Assembly (NCBI RefSeq): GCF_005435165.1
Contig: NZ_SGUC01000002.1
Coordinates: 1 to 64,000, forward strand
Source of the DNA: Halorubrum sp. GN11_10-6_MGM
GTDB taxonomy: Archaea > Halobacteriota > Halobacteria > Halobacteriales > Haloferacaceae
DNA: 64,000 nt
Direction: 5' to 3'
Part shown: piece after piece, positions 26,248 to 34,319 of the stretch
Position numbering within the stretch: the stretch's first letter is position 1
How the letters are laid out: the number at the start of each line of letters is the position of its first letter
Position numbers and translations under genes: made by a program
The notes under the pieces: model-generated
Database searches by the model: none
Seen by the model: only the letters and a program-made list of their open reading frames with translations
What the model was told of the DNA's origin: nothing

Positions 26248-26696
26248 CGCGGGTCGTCGCGCAGGGGACGTTCGACCTGCTCCACCCCGGCCACGTTCAC
26301 TACCTGGAGGACGCGGCGACGTACGGCGACGAGCTCCACGCCATCGTCGCCCGCCGCACCAACGTCACGCACAAGCCCGCACCCGTGCTGTGTGCCCGCC
26401 AGCGACGGGACATGGTCGAAGCGCTCGACGCGGTCGACGAGGCCCATCTCGGCGACCCCGAGGACGTGTTCGTCCCCATCGAGCGGCTCGACCCCGACGT
26501 GATCGTGTTAGGGTTCGACCAGCACCACGACGAGGCCGACATCGCGGCCGCGCTCGACGCCCGCGGGATCGACTGCCGGGTCGAGCGCGCGTCCGGCCGC
26601 GAGCCGAAGTACGAGGACGAACTGCTCTCCAGCGGCGACATCGTCGATCGGATCTTGCGCGAGCGCGGCGACGAGTCGGGCGTCACGGGCCGGTGA
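26244..26696 (+). CDS. ribL: Archaeal FAD synthase RibL
   Basis: A 150-residue nucleotidyltransferase that adenylates FMN to FAD. The cytidylyltransferase-fold motif [14 protein letters not shown] (HPGH, residues 14-17) and the C-terminal [12 protein letters not shown] segment are present. Length matches archaeal RibL (about 150), which lacks the riboflavin kinase domain of bacterial RibF. It is translationally coupled to the JAMM gene by an ATGA overlap. The link between a protease and a flavin enzyme is unexplained. Confidence 0.9.
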   Translation: MTRVVAQGTFDLLHPGHVHYLEDAATYGDELHAIVARRTNVTHKPAPVLCARQRRDMVEALDAVDEAHLGDPEDVFVPIERLDPDVIVLGFDQHHDEADIAAALDARGIDCRVERASGREPKYEDELLSSGDIVDRILRERGDESGVTGR

Positions 26697-26785
26697 ACGA
26701 CGGACGGCCGCGTAGACGACGGACGCTCTCGTGAACGACGGACGGCCCGGTGAACGACAGACGCCCCGATGACCCGATGGACGGG
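26692..26785 (+). repeat. About 19-bp tandem repeat after ribL
   Basis: Four to five imperfect copies of GTGAACGACGGACGGCCCG begin at the ribL stop codon itself and run toward the heme O synthase gene. Unit length varies by a base or two. The intergenic space (26697-26842) holds nothing else apart from a possible CTAAAT box before GTG 26843. Confidence 0.7.
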
Positions 26786-26842
26786 CTCGGACGGGGGGCG
26801 GAAGCGCGGCATCTAAATGGACTGGCTCCTAAATCGAGGTGA

Positions 26843-28246
26843 GTGAACGTTCCCGACAAGTTCCCCGCGGTGTTGGCCGCGGCCGCGATGGGCGTGTACC
26901 TCCTCGTCGTCGTCGGCGCGACCACTTCCCTCACGGAGGCGGCGACCGCCTGCGGCGGCTGGCCCGCCTGCGGGAGCGGCGCCGCCCTGCCGACGGCGAC
27001 CGAGGGGTGGATCGCCCTCGGCCACCGCGCCCTCGCGGTCGCCGTCGGTCTCCTCGTCGCGCTCTCGGCCGCCCTCGCGTGGCGGGACGGCGCCGACCGT
27101 CGAGTCCGGCTCGCGCTCGCGCTCGCGCTCGTCGTCTACCCCGCGCAGGCCGGCGTCGGGGCGCTCGTCGCGCTCGGCGACCTGCCGGCCGCGCTCGGCT
27201 CCGCCCACCTCCTCCTCGGGGTCGGCATCTTCGGCGCCGTCCTCGCGGCGCTCGCGTGGTGGCTGGAGGCCGAGACGGGGCACCCGGACGACGCCCCCGA
27301 CGACTTCGAGCCCGGGACGGACCACCTCCCGCCGGTCGAGGAGGCGCCGGAGCCGGAGATTCCGACGGCGACGCTTCCCCGGCTGCGGGCGACGGCGGCC
27401 GCGTACTTCCGGCTGATGAAGCCGCGCCTGATGTGGCTGCTCTGTCTCGTCGCCGCGGCCGCGATGGCGCTCGCGGGCGGGTCCGGGTTCACGCCCGGCG
27501 TCGTGGCGGCGACGCTGGCCGGCGGCGCGCTCTCGATCGGCGCCTCCGGCACGTTCAACCACGTCCTCGAACGCGACGTGGACAAGCGGATGCAGCGGAC
27601 CAGCGACCGCCCGCTCGCGACCGACCTCGTGCCCGTCCCGAACGCCCTCGCGTTCGGCGGGCTGCTGACGCTCGTCTCGCTCGGGCTGTTCTGGAGCGTG
27701 AACCCGCTGACGGCCGCGCTCGGGCTGGTCGCGATCGTGTTTTACAGCGTCGTGTACACGCTCGTCCTCAAGCCGAACACGGTCCAGAACACGGTCATCG
27801 GCGGCGCGGCCGGCGCGCTCCCGGCGCTCATCGGCTGGGCCGCGGTGACGGGCGAGGTCGGCGGCGGCGGGCTGCTGCTCGCCGCGGTCATCTTCCTGTG
27901 GACGCCGGCGCACTTCTACAACCTCGCGTTAGCGTACAAGGACGACTACGAGCGCGGCGGGTTCCCCATGATGCCCGTTGTCCGCGGCGAGACGGCGACG
28001 CGCCGGCACATCCTCTGGTACCTCGGCGCGACGCTCGTCGCCGCGGTCGCGCTCGCCGCGGCCGCCGACCCGCTCGGCGCGCTGTACGCGGTCGTCGGCG
28101 TCGGCGTCGGCGCGGTCTTCCTCTGGGCCGTCGTCCGGCTGCACTACGAGCAGACCGAGGACGCCGCGTTCCGCGCGTTCCACGCGTCGAACGCCTACCT
28201 CGGCCTGCTGCTGTTCGCGGTCGTCTTCGACGCGCTGGTGGTGTGA
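26843..28246 (+). CDS. ctaB: CtaA/Cox15-like domain fused to heme O synthase (CtaB)
   Basis: 467 residues, GTG start. Residues 1-150 form a four-helix membrane module resembling half of CtaA (ACGGWPACGSG cysteines, ALGHRALAV histidine, ALGSAHLLLGV histidine). A charged linker joins it to a UbiA-type prenyltransferase (about 190-467). The prenyltransferase has the NHVLERDVDKRM metal/diphosphate motif (NxxxDxxxD) and YKDDYERGGFPM. It farnesylates heme B to heme O for the oxidase encoded 4 kb downstream. The fused layout is known in haloarchaea. A GTG start is accepted because the first helix begins immediately. Confidence 0.88.
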   Translation: MNVPDKFPAVLAAAAMGVYLLVVVGATTSLTEAATACGGWPACGSGAALPTATEGWIALGHRALAVAVGLLVALSAALAWRDGADRRVRLALALALVVYPAQAGVGALVALGDLPAALGSAHLLLGVGIFGAVLAALAWWLEAETGHPDDAPDDFEPGTDHLPPVEEAPEPEIPTATLPRLRATAAAYFRLMKPRLMWLLCLVAAAAMALAGGSGFTPGVVAATLAGGALSIGASGTFNHVLERDVDKRMQRTSDRPLATDLVPVPNALAFGGLLTLVSLGLFWSVNPLTAALGLVAIVFYSVVYTLVLKPNTVQNTVIGGAAGALPALIGWAAVTGEVGGGGLLLAAVIFLWTPAHFYNLALAYKDDYERGGFPMMPVVRGETATRRHILWYLGATLVAAVALAAAADPLGALYAVVGVGVGAVFLWAVVRLHYEQTEDAAFRAFHASNAYLGLLLFAVVFDALVV

Positions 28247-28252
28247 GAGGGT

Positions 28253-28330
28253 CGGCGTCGTCGCGGCGCCCCGGAGTTCGTCGCGGCGCCTCGCGTGTTC
28301 GTCGCAGCGCCTCGCGTATTCGTCGGGGGC
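28253..28330 (+). repeat. 21-bp tandem repeat after ctaB
   Basis: GTTCGTCGCGGCGCCTCGCGT and close variants occur about four times in a row just after the ctaB stop. The period is 21 bases with a few substitutions. Only the promoter region of the SelW-like gene (28331-28387, with GTTTTAATCG near 28356) separates it from the next start. Confidence 0.7.
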
Positions 28331-28387
28331 GAGTCGGCGACCGCCGCGACCGCCCGTTTTAATCGGTTGCGCGTCCTACCTCGTGGT

Positions 28388-28630
28388 ATGACACGCGTCG
28401 AAGTCGAGTACTGCGTCCCCTGTGGCATGTTGAACCGCGCGCAGGACGTCTCCGAGGCGATCCTGAAACAGTTCGGCGAGGGGATCGACGAGGTCGCGCT
28501 GGTGACCGGCGACGACGGCGTGTTCGTCGTCCGCGCCGACGACGAGGTCGTCTTCGACAAGACCGAAGACGAGTACGACGTCGACGCCATCGTCCGCGCG
28601 GTCAGGCCGTACGTCGGCGCGACGGCGTAA
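28388..28630 (+). CDS. Rdx family (SelW/SelT-like) thioredoxin-fold protein
   Basis: 80 residues with the redox motif Cys9-Val-Pro-Cys12 in VEVEYCVPCGM, followed by the Rdx-type sequence AQDVSEAILKQFGEGIDEVA. It is the cysteine version of SelW-like proteins, which act as small thiol redox proteins, possibly on glutathione-like thiols (gamma-glutamylcysteine in haloarchaea). The start is chosen at 28388 because the preceding codons belong to repeat DNA. It sits between heme and copper assembly genes, so a part in oxidase assembly is conceivable but unproven. Confidence 0.85.
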   Translation: MTRVEVEYCVPCGMLNRAQDVSEAILKQFGEGIDEVALVTGDDGVFVVRADDEVVFDKTEDEYDVDAIVRAVRPYVGATA

Positions 28631-28643
28631 GGCTCGGTCGTTT

Positions 28644-28701
28644 ATTTATAAATGGCTTCGGACGGATCGACGAGGAGCGCCGCCGAAGCCCCAATCGCTC
28701 G
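28644..28701 (-). repeat. Fragment of the dispersed element (right end only)
   Basis: On the minus strand this reads GGGGCTTCGGCGG, a short spacer, and then CCATTTATAAATA. These are the terminal CTGGGGCTT box and TATA-like end of the element, without the rest. It directly abuts complete copy D in the same orientation, giving a tandem duplicated right end. Confidence 0.6.
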
Positions 28702-28995
28702 CTTATAACTAGCTGCTTCTGAATCGGCGGTGTTCACTGCCGAAGCCCCAGTCGCGAAGCAGGCGCACGCTCGCTGTGCGCCTCACTCGGTCGCTCACTG
28801 CGTTCGCTCCCTCGTTGCGGTGCTTGCTTCGCCTGCGCCTGCTTCGCGACTGCCCCTTCGAGTCCCCCCGCACAGCACCGCAACCGCACCTCACGCCTCC
28901 CCAGCCTCGCGGTTCGCGCTCTCCGAGCGCTCACCGCTCCCTCGCGCGTGCTGCTCGGCCGCGAGGCGGCCTCGCAGGCACGCGCCACCGCTTGC
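28702..28995 (-). repeat. Dispersed structured intergenic element, copy D
   Basis: Minus-strand copy with all boxes: GGTGGCGCGTGCCTGCGAG, GCACGCGCGAGGGAG, stem 2 (GCGGT...ACCGC plus GCGCTC...GAGCGC), GAGGCTGGGGAGGCGTGAGG, GGACTCGAAGGGGCAG and CTGGGGCTTCGGC. Stem 3 is a perfect 18-bp pairing of 28750-28767 with 28834-28851. The right end has TTATAA (28703-28708); the left end lacks the TATA-like palindrome. It lies between the convergent SelW-like and copper ATPase genes. The long ORFs crossing it are shadows. Confidence 0.85.
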
Positions 28996-29018
28996 TTTCG
29001 AGTCGAATCGGGTCCCCG

Positions 29019-31430
29019 TCAGTTTTCGTTATAAACGGCGCGCGCGGAGTTCGTCACCACGAGGATGCTGCTCGACGCCATCGCGAGCGCGGCGAGCAGG
29101 GGGTTGAGGAGGCCCGAGAGCGCCAACGGAATCGCGACCGCGTTGTAGACGAACGCCCAGCCGAGGTTCTGCTTCAGCCGCCGGTTCGTCCCGCGAGTGA
29201 CGGCGAACAGCTCCGGGACCGCGGAGAGTCGATCCTCCAGCAGGACCGCGTCCGCGGCGTCCGCCGCGAGGTCGGTGCCGGAGGCGATCGAGACCCCGAG
29301 GTCGGCGGCGGCGAGCGCCGGGGCGTCGTTGCTCCCGTCGCCCACCATCGCGACCGACCCGTCGGCGCCGAGCCGCCGCACCGTCTCGGCCTTCGCCTCC
29401 GGCGGTACCTCGGCGAACACCTCGTCGATCGCGGGATGCTCCGCGAACCGCCGCGCCGCGGCCGGCGCGTCGCCGGTGAGCACGACGACGCGGCGGCCGT
29501 CCGCGTCGAGGTCGGCGACGACCGACTCCCAGCCGTCGCGCACCTCGTCGCCGACGGTCAGGACGCCGCGGACGCGACCCGCCCAGCCGACGTAGACGGG
29601 GACGTTCCCGCGGTCGCGGGCGGCCGCCCCCGCCTCGCGGAGTCGGTCCGGGGTCGGCCAGTCGCGCTCGGCGAAGAGGTCGCGGTGTCCGACGACGACC
29701 TCGTCGCCGTCGACGCGCCCCGCCACCCCGCGGTCGAAGACGTCGACGTCAGTGGCGGCGGCCCCGCCGTTCGCGGACGCACTGACGGTACCGCCGTCGG
29801 TCGCGGCCCGGTCGCCGGATCGCTCGCCAGCACCGTCGTCCGACCCGCCGCTCACGCCCGCGACGATCGCCTCGGCGATCGGGTGGATAGAGGCGCGCTC
29901 GACGGCGGCCGCGCGCTCTCGGACGCGCTCGACCGAGGTCCCCTCGGCCGCGGTCGCGTCGAGCAGCCGCATCTCGCCGTCGGTGAGCGTCCCGGTCTTG
30001 TCGAGGACGACGGTGTCGACGTCGTCGGCCGACTCGAAGACGGCGTCGGAGACGACGACGATCCCCCGCCTCGCGGCGTCGCGGATCCCGGCCGCGACCG
30101 CGAGCGGCGTCGCGAGCCCGAGCGCACACGGACACGAGACGATGAGCACCGTCAGTCCCACGAGCGCGGCGTCGATCGGCGCCGACCCGAGCGCTAGCGT
30201 GGCCGCGGCGCCGACGGCCGCGACCGCGACGACGAGGGGAACGAAGGCGGTCGCCAGCCGGTCGACGAGGCGCTGGATCCCGGACCGCGAGCTCTGGATC
30301 TCCCACAGCAGGCGCACGAGCGTGTCGAGGGTGTTCGCCGCGTCCGCCCCAACCTCGACGACGACCGGGGAGTCGGTGACGACGGTGCCGCCGCGGACCG
30401 GGTCGCCCGCGCGCTTCGTCACCGGGAGCGACTCCCCGGTGACGAGCGCCTCGTCGACCGCCGCGGTCCCCTCGGCGACGGTGCCATCGAAGGGCACGCG
30501 CTCGCCCGGCCGGACGAGCAGGCGGTCGCCGGGGTCGACCGCGTCGGCCGCGACGGTCTCGCCCGCCTCGGTCCGGACGGTCCGGTCCTCCGTCGCCGTC
30601 AGGTCGGCGAGCATTCCCGTCGCCCGCCGCTTGATGATCGACTCGTAGTGGTTGCCCGCGGTGACGACGAGGACGACGGCGATGGTCACGTCGAAGTAGA
30701 GGTCTGTCCGGCCGACGAGCAGCGCGAGCGTGCTGTACGCGTACGAGCTCGTCGCCGCGAGCGACACGAGCAGGTCCATGTTCGGCTGTCTCGCCCGGAG
30801 GCTCACGTACGCGCCGCGCAGGATCGGGTAGCCGGTGTAAAACAACACGATGGAGGCGAACAGCCAGATCTGTGCGAAGAGGTAGGTTCCGGAGACGCCG
30901 CCGAGGTCGACGATGGGATCGTACCCGAAGTAGGTCGGGTATAAGAAGAGGACGTACCACAGCATCGCCATCATCCCGAAGAAGCCGCCGCCGATCAGGA
31001 ACCGCACGACCGCGTCGTTGTCCTCCGCGTCCGGGTCCGCCCGGTCGCTCGCCGAGTAGCCCGCGACCGAGAGCCGGTCGGGGAGTTCCGCGGCGCTCAC
31101 GGCGTCCGGGTCGTAGTCGACCCGGATCGTGTCCGTGGCGTAGCTCGCCTCTGCGGCCGCGACTCCCTCCTGCTCGCCGGCCGTCATCTCCAGGAATGAC
31201 TCGCAGGTCGCGCAGTGCATCCCGTCGACGTGGAGAAACGTCGTCTCGCCGTCGAACTCGTCGTCCGGCGTCGCGTCCGGCCGGCGCTCGTCGAGGTCGT
31301 CGAGGTCATCGACGTCGTCGAGCGAGCGCGCGACGGTCAGGCAGCCCCGACAACAGAACTCGCCGTCGACGTCGGGGGCCGTGTGCGGGTCGTCCCCGGT
31401 CGGGAGGTCACAGAGCGTACAGCGTGACAT
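29019..31430 (-). CDS. Copper-translocating P1B-type ATPase (CcoI/FixI/CopA-like)
   Basis: 803 residues. An N-terminal Cys-rich finger (CTLCDLP...CCRGC) is followed by a heavy-metal-associated domain with HCATCES (about 72-78) and eight membrane helices. The metal site is SCPCALGLATPL, the phosphorylation site DKTGTLTDGE, the P1B histidine SIHPIAEAI, and the hinge GDGSNDAPALAAAD. The N-terminal finger plus one HMA domain is the layout of the ATPases that supply copper to cytochrome oxidases. It is placed beside the cba oxidase operon and fits that role. Copper specificity is inferred from CPC and context. Confidence 0.88.
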   Translation of the reverse strand: MSRCTLCDLPTGDDPHTAPDVDGEFCCRGCLTVARSLDDVDDLDDLDERRPDATPDDEFDGETTFLHVDGMHCATCESFLEMTAGEQEGVAAAEASYATDTIRVDYDPDAVSAAELPDRLSVAGYSASDRADPDAEDNDAVVRFLIGGGFFGMMAMLWYVLFLYPTYFGYDPIVDLGGVSGTYLFAQIWLFASIVLFYTGYPILRGAYVSLRARQPNMDLLVSLAATSSYAYSTLALLVGRTDLYFDVTIAVVLVVTAGNHYESIIKRRATGMLADLTATEDRTVRTEAGETVAADAVDPGDRLLVRPGERVPFDGTVAEGTAAVDEALVTGESLPVTKRAGDPVRGGTVVTDSPVVVEVGADAANTLDTLVRLLWEIQSSRSGIQRLVDRLATAFVPLVVAVAAVGAAATLALGSAPIDAALVGLTVLIVSCPCALGLATPLAVAAGIRDAARRGIVVVSDAVFESADDVDTVVLDKTGTLTDGEMRLLDATAAEGTSVERVRERAAAVERASIHPIAEAIVAGVSGGSDDGAGERSGDRAATDGGTVSASANGGAAATDVDVFDRGVAGRVDGDEVVVGHRDLFAERDWPTPDRLREAGAAARDRGNVPVYVGWAGRVRGVLTVGDEVRDGWESVVADLDADGRRVVVLTGDAPAAARRFAEHPAIDEVFAEVPPEAKAETVRRLGADGSVAMVGDGSNDAPALAAADLGVSIASGTDLAADAADAVLLEDRLSAVPELFAVTRGTNRRLKQNLGWAFVYNAVAIPLALSGLLNPLLAALAMASSSILVVTNSARAVYNEN

Positions 31431-31533
31431 GCGTGGTGGTGTTCGTCGTTCCGCCGGGCGGCGCGGTCCCGTTTCCGTCGATCTTCTCGCGTCGCGTCCG
31501 CCGTGCGTCGGTCAGACCGACGCGTTCGAGCGG

Positions 31534-31734
31534 TTACGCCCGTTCCGGATCGGTCGCGTCGTCTCCCACTCCCGGGAAGCTCCCCCCGGTCGCGATCCGG
31601 AGGCTCGCCCAGATGAGCAGGACGTTCACCAGTGTGACCGCGACGAAAACCTCCGATCGGTCCGCGATAAACACCGCGGCGGGGACGAGCCCGCCGAGGA
31701 CCAGCAGTACGGCCTGTTGGATCGAGAGCCCCAT
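31534..31734 (-). CDS. Small two-helix membrane protein of the oxidase locus
   Basis: A 66-residue protein with two hydrophobic helices (VLLVLGGLVPAAVFIADRSE and VFVAVTLVNVLLIWASLRIA) and a short acidic tail. It is divergent from the cba operon and upstream of the copper ATPase on the same strand. A TATATA box lies 25 bases before the ATG, supporting this start over a 40-codon-longer frame. Similar proteins accompany haloarchaeal oxidase clusters; the function is unknown and is probably in oxidase assembly or stability. Confidence 0.7.
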   Translation of the reverse strand: MGLSIQQAVLLVLGGLVPAAVFIADRSEVFVAVTLVNVLLIWASLRIATGGSFPGVGDDATDPERA

Positions 31735-31758
31735 ACCGCGATGTACGACTCCCTGAAG

Positions 31759-31810
31759 ATATATACCGCCCGTGTTCTCACGGTTCGAAAACCGCTGTAT
31801 CATATATATT
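31759..31810. promoter_or_regulatory. Divergent promoter pair with central short inverted repeat
   Basis: GATATATACC (31759-31768), read on the minus strand, is a TATA box 25 bases from ATG 31734. CATATATATT (31801-31810) is a TATA box 23-30 bases from ATG 31833. Between them CGGTT (31781-31785) and AACCG (31790-31794) form a small inverted repeat, well placed to bind a regulator acting on both promoters. Confidence 0.6.
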
Positions 31811-31832
31811 CCGCTACCGACAACCGCGGCCC

Positions 31833-32009
31833 ATGGCGCAAAACGAGACCGCACACGCTCCCGCGGACGACGTGGGCGGCGACACCGAAGAATTCGACCC
31901 GATCGGGACGCTGACGCTCATCGGGATATACTTCGTCATCTTGGTGCTGTCGTGGGTGTACATCTACTACATCGAGTTCCTCGGCCGCGATCTGGTCGTC
32001 GTGGGGTGA
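31833..32009 (+). CDS. cbaD: Oxidase small subunit CbaD-like
   Basis: A 58-residue protein (MAQNETAHAPADDVGGDTEE, then one membrane helix around GTLTLIGIYFVILVLSWVYI, ending FLGRDLVVVG). Its position as first gene, 7 bases before subunit II, and its single helix match CbaD of the haloarchaeal ba3-type oxidase operon cbaDBAE. The ATG has a TATA box at leaderless distance. It probably stabilises the complex in the membrane. Confidence 0.8.
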   Translation: MAQNETAHAPADDVGGDTEEFDPIGTLTLIGIYFVILVLSWVYIYYIEFLGRDLVVVG

Positions 32010-32016
32010 TCACGAG

Positions 32017-32532
32017 ATGCACATTCACGCCTACGAGAAGATCTGGCTGGCAACGTCGGTGCTGCTAATCTTGTTCCTCCTCGGCTCGGTCACCTACGGC
32101 GCCGTCGGCCCCGGCGTCGCGATGGTGAGCGACACCGAGCCGACGATCGACGCCGGCGCGCTCGACGAGGACGAGCGATTCTCCGAGCCGCGGGTCGAAC
32201 AGGTCGGCGAGAACGAGTACGCGGCGTACGTCGTCGCGCGACAGTTCGGGTTCCAGCCCGATCCGATCGTCTTACCGGCGAACAGCACGGTGACGTTCTA
32301 CATCACGTCCGCGGACGTGATACACGGGTTCGAGGTCGCCGGGACGAACGCCAACACGATGGTCGTCCCCGGCGAGGTCTCCGAGATAACCGTCAGGGTC
32401 GAGGAGCCCCAGGAGTACGGCCTCATCTGTAACGAGTACTGCGGCGCCGGCCACCACGTGATGGAGGGGAAGGTGAACGTCGTCAGTCAGGCGGCCTTCG
32501 AGGAGCGGACCAGCGGGGGTGACGGCGAATGA
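32017..32532 (+). CDS. cbaB: Cytochrome c oxidase subunit II (ba3-type, CuA)
   Basis: 171 residues with one N-terminal helix (KIWLATSVLLILFLLGSVTY) and a cupredoxin domain facing the outside. The CuA site is complete: His in DVIHGFEVAG and the CNEYCGAGHHVM cluster (two Cys, one His, one Met). Length is short, like ba3-type subunit II. It receives electrons, in haloarchaea probably from halocyanin, and passes them to subunit I. The end overlaps cbaA by four bases. Confidence 0.92.
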   Translation: MHIHAYEKIWLATSVLLILFLLGSVTYGAVGPGVAMVSDTEPTIDAGALDEDERFSEPRVEQVGENEYAAYVVARQFGFQPDPIVLPANSTVTFYITSADVIHGFEVAGTNANTMVVPGEVSEITVRVEEPQEYGLICNEYCGAGHHVMEGKVNVVSQAAFEERTSGGDGE

Positions 32533-34319
32533 GCGAGGCGCTCGAAGGGGACCGGACCTTCGCCGACAAGTACCCGGAGGAGGCCCGCATCGTCCGCGCA
32601 GCGCTCCTCAGCTCCTTCCTCGCGCTGGTGATCGGGGCGATACTCGGGATCATTCAGACGCTCCACCGCACCGACGTGGCCCGGATCATCCCGTCGACGG
32701 ACTACTACACGGTGCTGACCGCGCACGGGGTGTTCCTCGCGATCAGCTTCACGACATTCTTCCTCGTCGGGCTGTTCACGTGGGCGGTCGTGCGGAGCCT
32801 CGACCGGCCGCTTCTCAACACCAAGATCACGTGGACGTGGTACGGGCTCATGGCGGTCGGGATGACGATGACCGGCGTCTCGATCCTCGCGGGGTTCGTC
32901 GACGCGGTCGACATGAGCGCGGACGTGCTGTTCACGTTCTACGCGCCCCTCCAAGCCCACCCGATGTTCTACGCCGGGCTCGCCGTCTTCATCGTCGGCT
33001 CGTGGATTGCCGGCGCTGACTACTTCCGCACGTGGCTCGCGTGGAAGCGCGAGCACCCCGACGAGCGGATCCCGCTCCAGACGTTCATGGTGTTGACGAC
33101 GATGGCGATGTGGTACATCGCGTCCTCGGCGGTGGCGGCGTCGGTGCTGATCTTCCTGCTGCCGTGGTCGCTCGGGCTGATCGATCAGGTGAACCCGACG
33201 CTGACCCGGACGCTGTTCTGGTTCTTCGGCCACCCGGTGGTGTACTTCTGGCTGATGCCGGCGTACCTGCTGTGGTACACCGTGCTGCCGAAGATCGCCG
33301 GCGGGCGGCTGTTCAGCGACCCGCTGGCTCGGGTCGTGTTCGTGCTGTTCCTCCTGCTTTCGACTCCCGTCGGGATCCACCACCAGTACCTCGATCCGGG
33401 GATCGCGGAGGGGTTCAAGTTCATCTCGATGACGAACACGCTGTTCCTCCTGCTGCCGAGCCTGCTCACCGCGTTCACGGTCGTCGCGAGCGTCGAGTAC
33501 GGCGCCCGCCAGCGCGGCGGCGGCGGGCTCCTCGGCTGGCTCACCGACCTCCCGTGGCGCGATCCGGCGTTCACGGGGATGATGCTCGCGGGACTGATGT
33601 TCGCCGCCGGCGGCTTCTCCGGGATGGTGAACGCCGGGATGAACATCAACTACATGATCCACAACACGATCTGGGTTCCGGGCCACTTCCACCTCACCGT
33701 CGGGACCGCCGTCGCGCTCACGTTCATGGCCGCCACGTACTGGATCTGGCCGCAGATCAGCAACAAGCCGATCTACAGCCGGACCATCGGACTGGTCCAG
33801 GTCGTGGTCTGGTTCGTCGGGATGGCGCTGATGTCGAACGCGATGCACGCGCAGGGGATCATGGGCGTCCCGCGCCGGACTGCCGAACCGGAGTACACCG
33901 GCTTCGACTACCCGACGATGTTCGGCGGGTTCGAGGAGCTGAACATTCAGATCGCGATCGGCGGGACGCTGCTGTTCGTCTCGACGGTCCTGTTCATCGG
34001 GAACCTCCTGCTCACGATGGGGAACCCGAAGGTCTCCGGGCTCGCGGACCCGCTGCCGCCCGCCTTATCCGGTCCCGACGATTCGCCGAAAGTGCTGGAT
34101 AACCTCCGGCTGTGGGTCGGTATCGCGCTCACGCTCGTCGTCCTCGCGTACGCGCTCCCGCTGGCGGCGATCGTCCAGCGCGGCGGCCTGCTCGGCCCCG
34201 GCGTCGGCACCTATCCGGTGTGGCTCGCGCCGCTGTTCGACGCGCTCGCGGACGCGGCCGCGCCGCTCGTCGGCGCGGTCGCCGACGCGTCGGCCTCGCT
34301 CGCCGAGGTGGTCCGATGA
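32529..34319 (+). CDS. cbaA: Cytochrome c oxidase subunit I (ba3-type heme-copper oxidase)
   Basis: A 596-residue subunit with about 13 membrane helices that reduces O2 to water and pumps protons. The heme and CuB ligands are visible: FFGHPVVYFWLMP (CuB His and cross-linked Tyr), HHQYLDPG (two CuB His), HFHLTVGTAVAL (heme His pair) and an early His in YTVLTAHGVFLAI. The motif set is that of the B family (ba3), lacking the A-family D-channel pattern. ATG overlaps the cbaB stop. Heme O or A is supplied through the ctaB gene upstream. Confidence 0.93.
   Translation: MSEALEGDRTFADKYPEEARIVRAALLSSFLALVIGAILGIIQTLHRTDVARIIPSTDYYTVLTAHGVFLAISFTTFFLVGLFTWAVVRSLDRPLLNTKITWTWYGLMAVGMTMTGVSILAGFVDAVDMSADVLFTFYAPLQAHPMFYAGLAVFIVGSWIAGADYFRTWLAWKREHPDERIPLQTFMVLTTMAMWYIASSAVAASVLIFLLPWSLGLIDQVNPTLTRTLFWFFGHPVVYFWLMPAYLLWYTVLPKIAGGRLFSDPLARVVFVLFLLLSTPVGIHHQYLDPGIAEGFKFISMTNTLFLLLPSLLTAFTVVASVEYGARQRGGGGLLGWLTDLPWRDPAFTGMMLAGLMFAAGGFSGMVNAGMNINYMIHNTIWVPGHFHLTVGTAVALTFMAATYWIWPQISNKPIYSRTIGLVQVVVWFVGMALMSNAMHAQGIMGVPRRTAEPEYTGFDYPTMFGGFEELNIQIAIGGTLLFVSTVLFIGNLLLTMGNPKVSGLADPLPPALSGPDDSPKVLDNLRLWVGIALTLVVLAYALPLAAIVQRGGLLGPGVGTYPVWLAPLFDALADAAAPLVGAVADASASLAEVVR

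Noticed and set aside
28776-30197. Long plus-strand ORF (473 codons) over the copper ATPase gene
   Set aside because: It is the antisense shadow of the P-type ATPase and a dispersed repeat; composition is Arg/Gly/Val-rich without motifs, as expected from high-G+C antisense frames.
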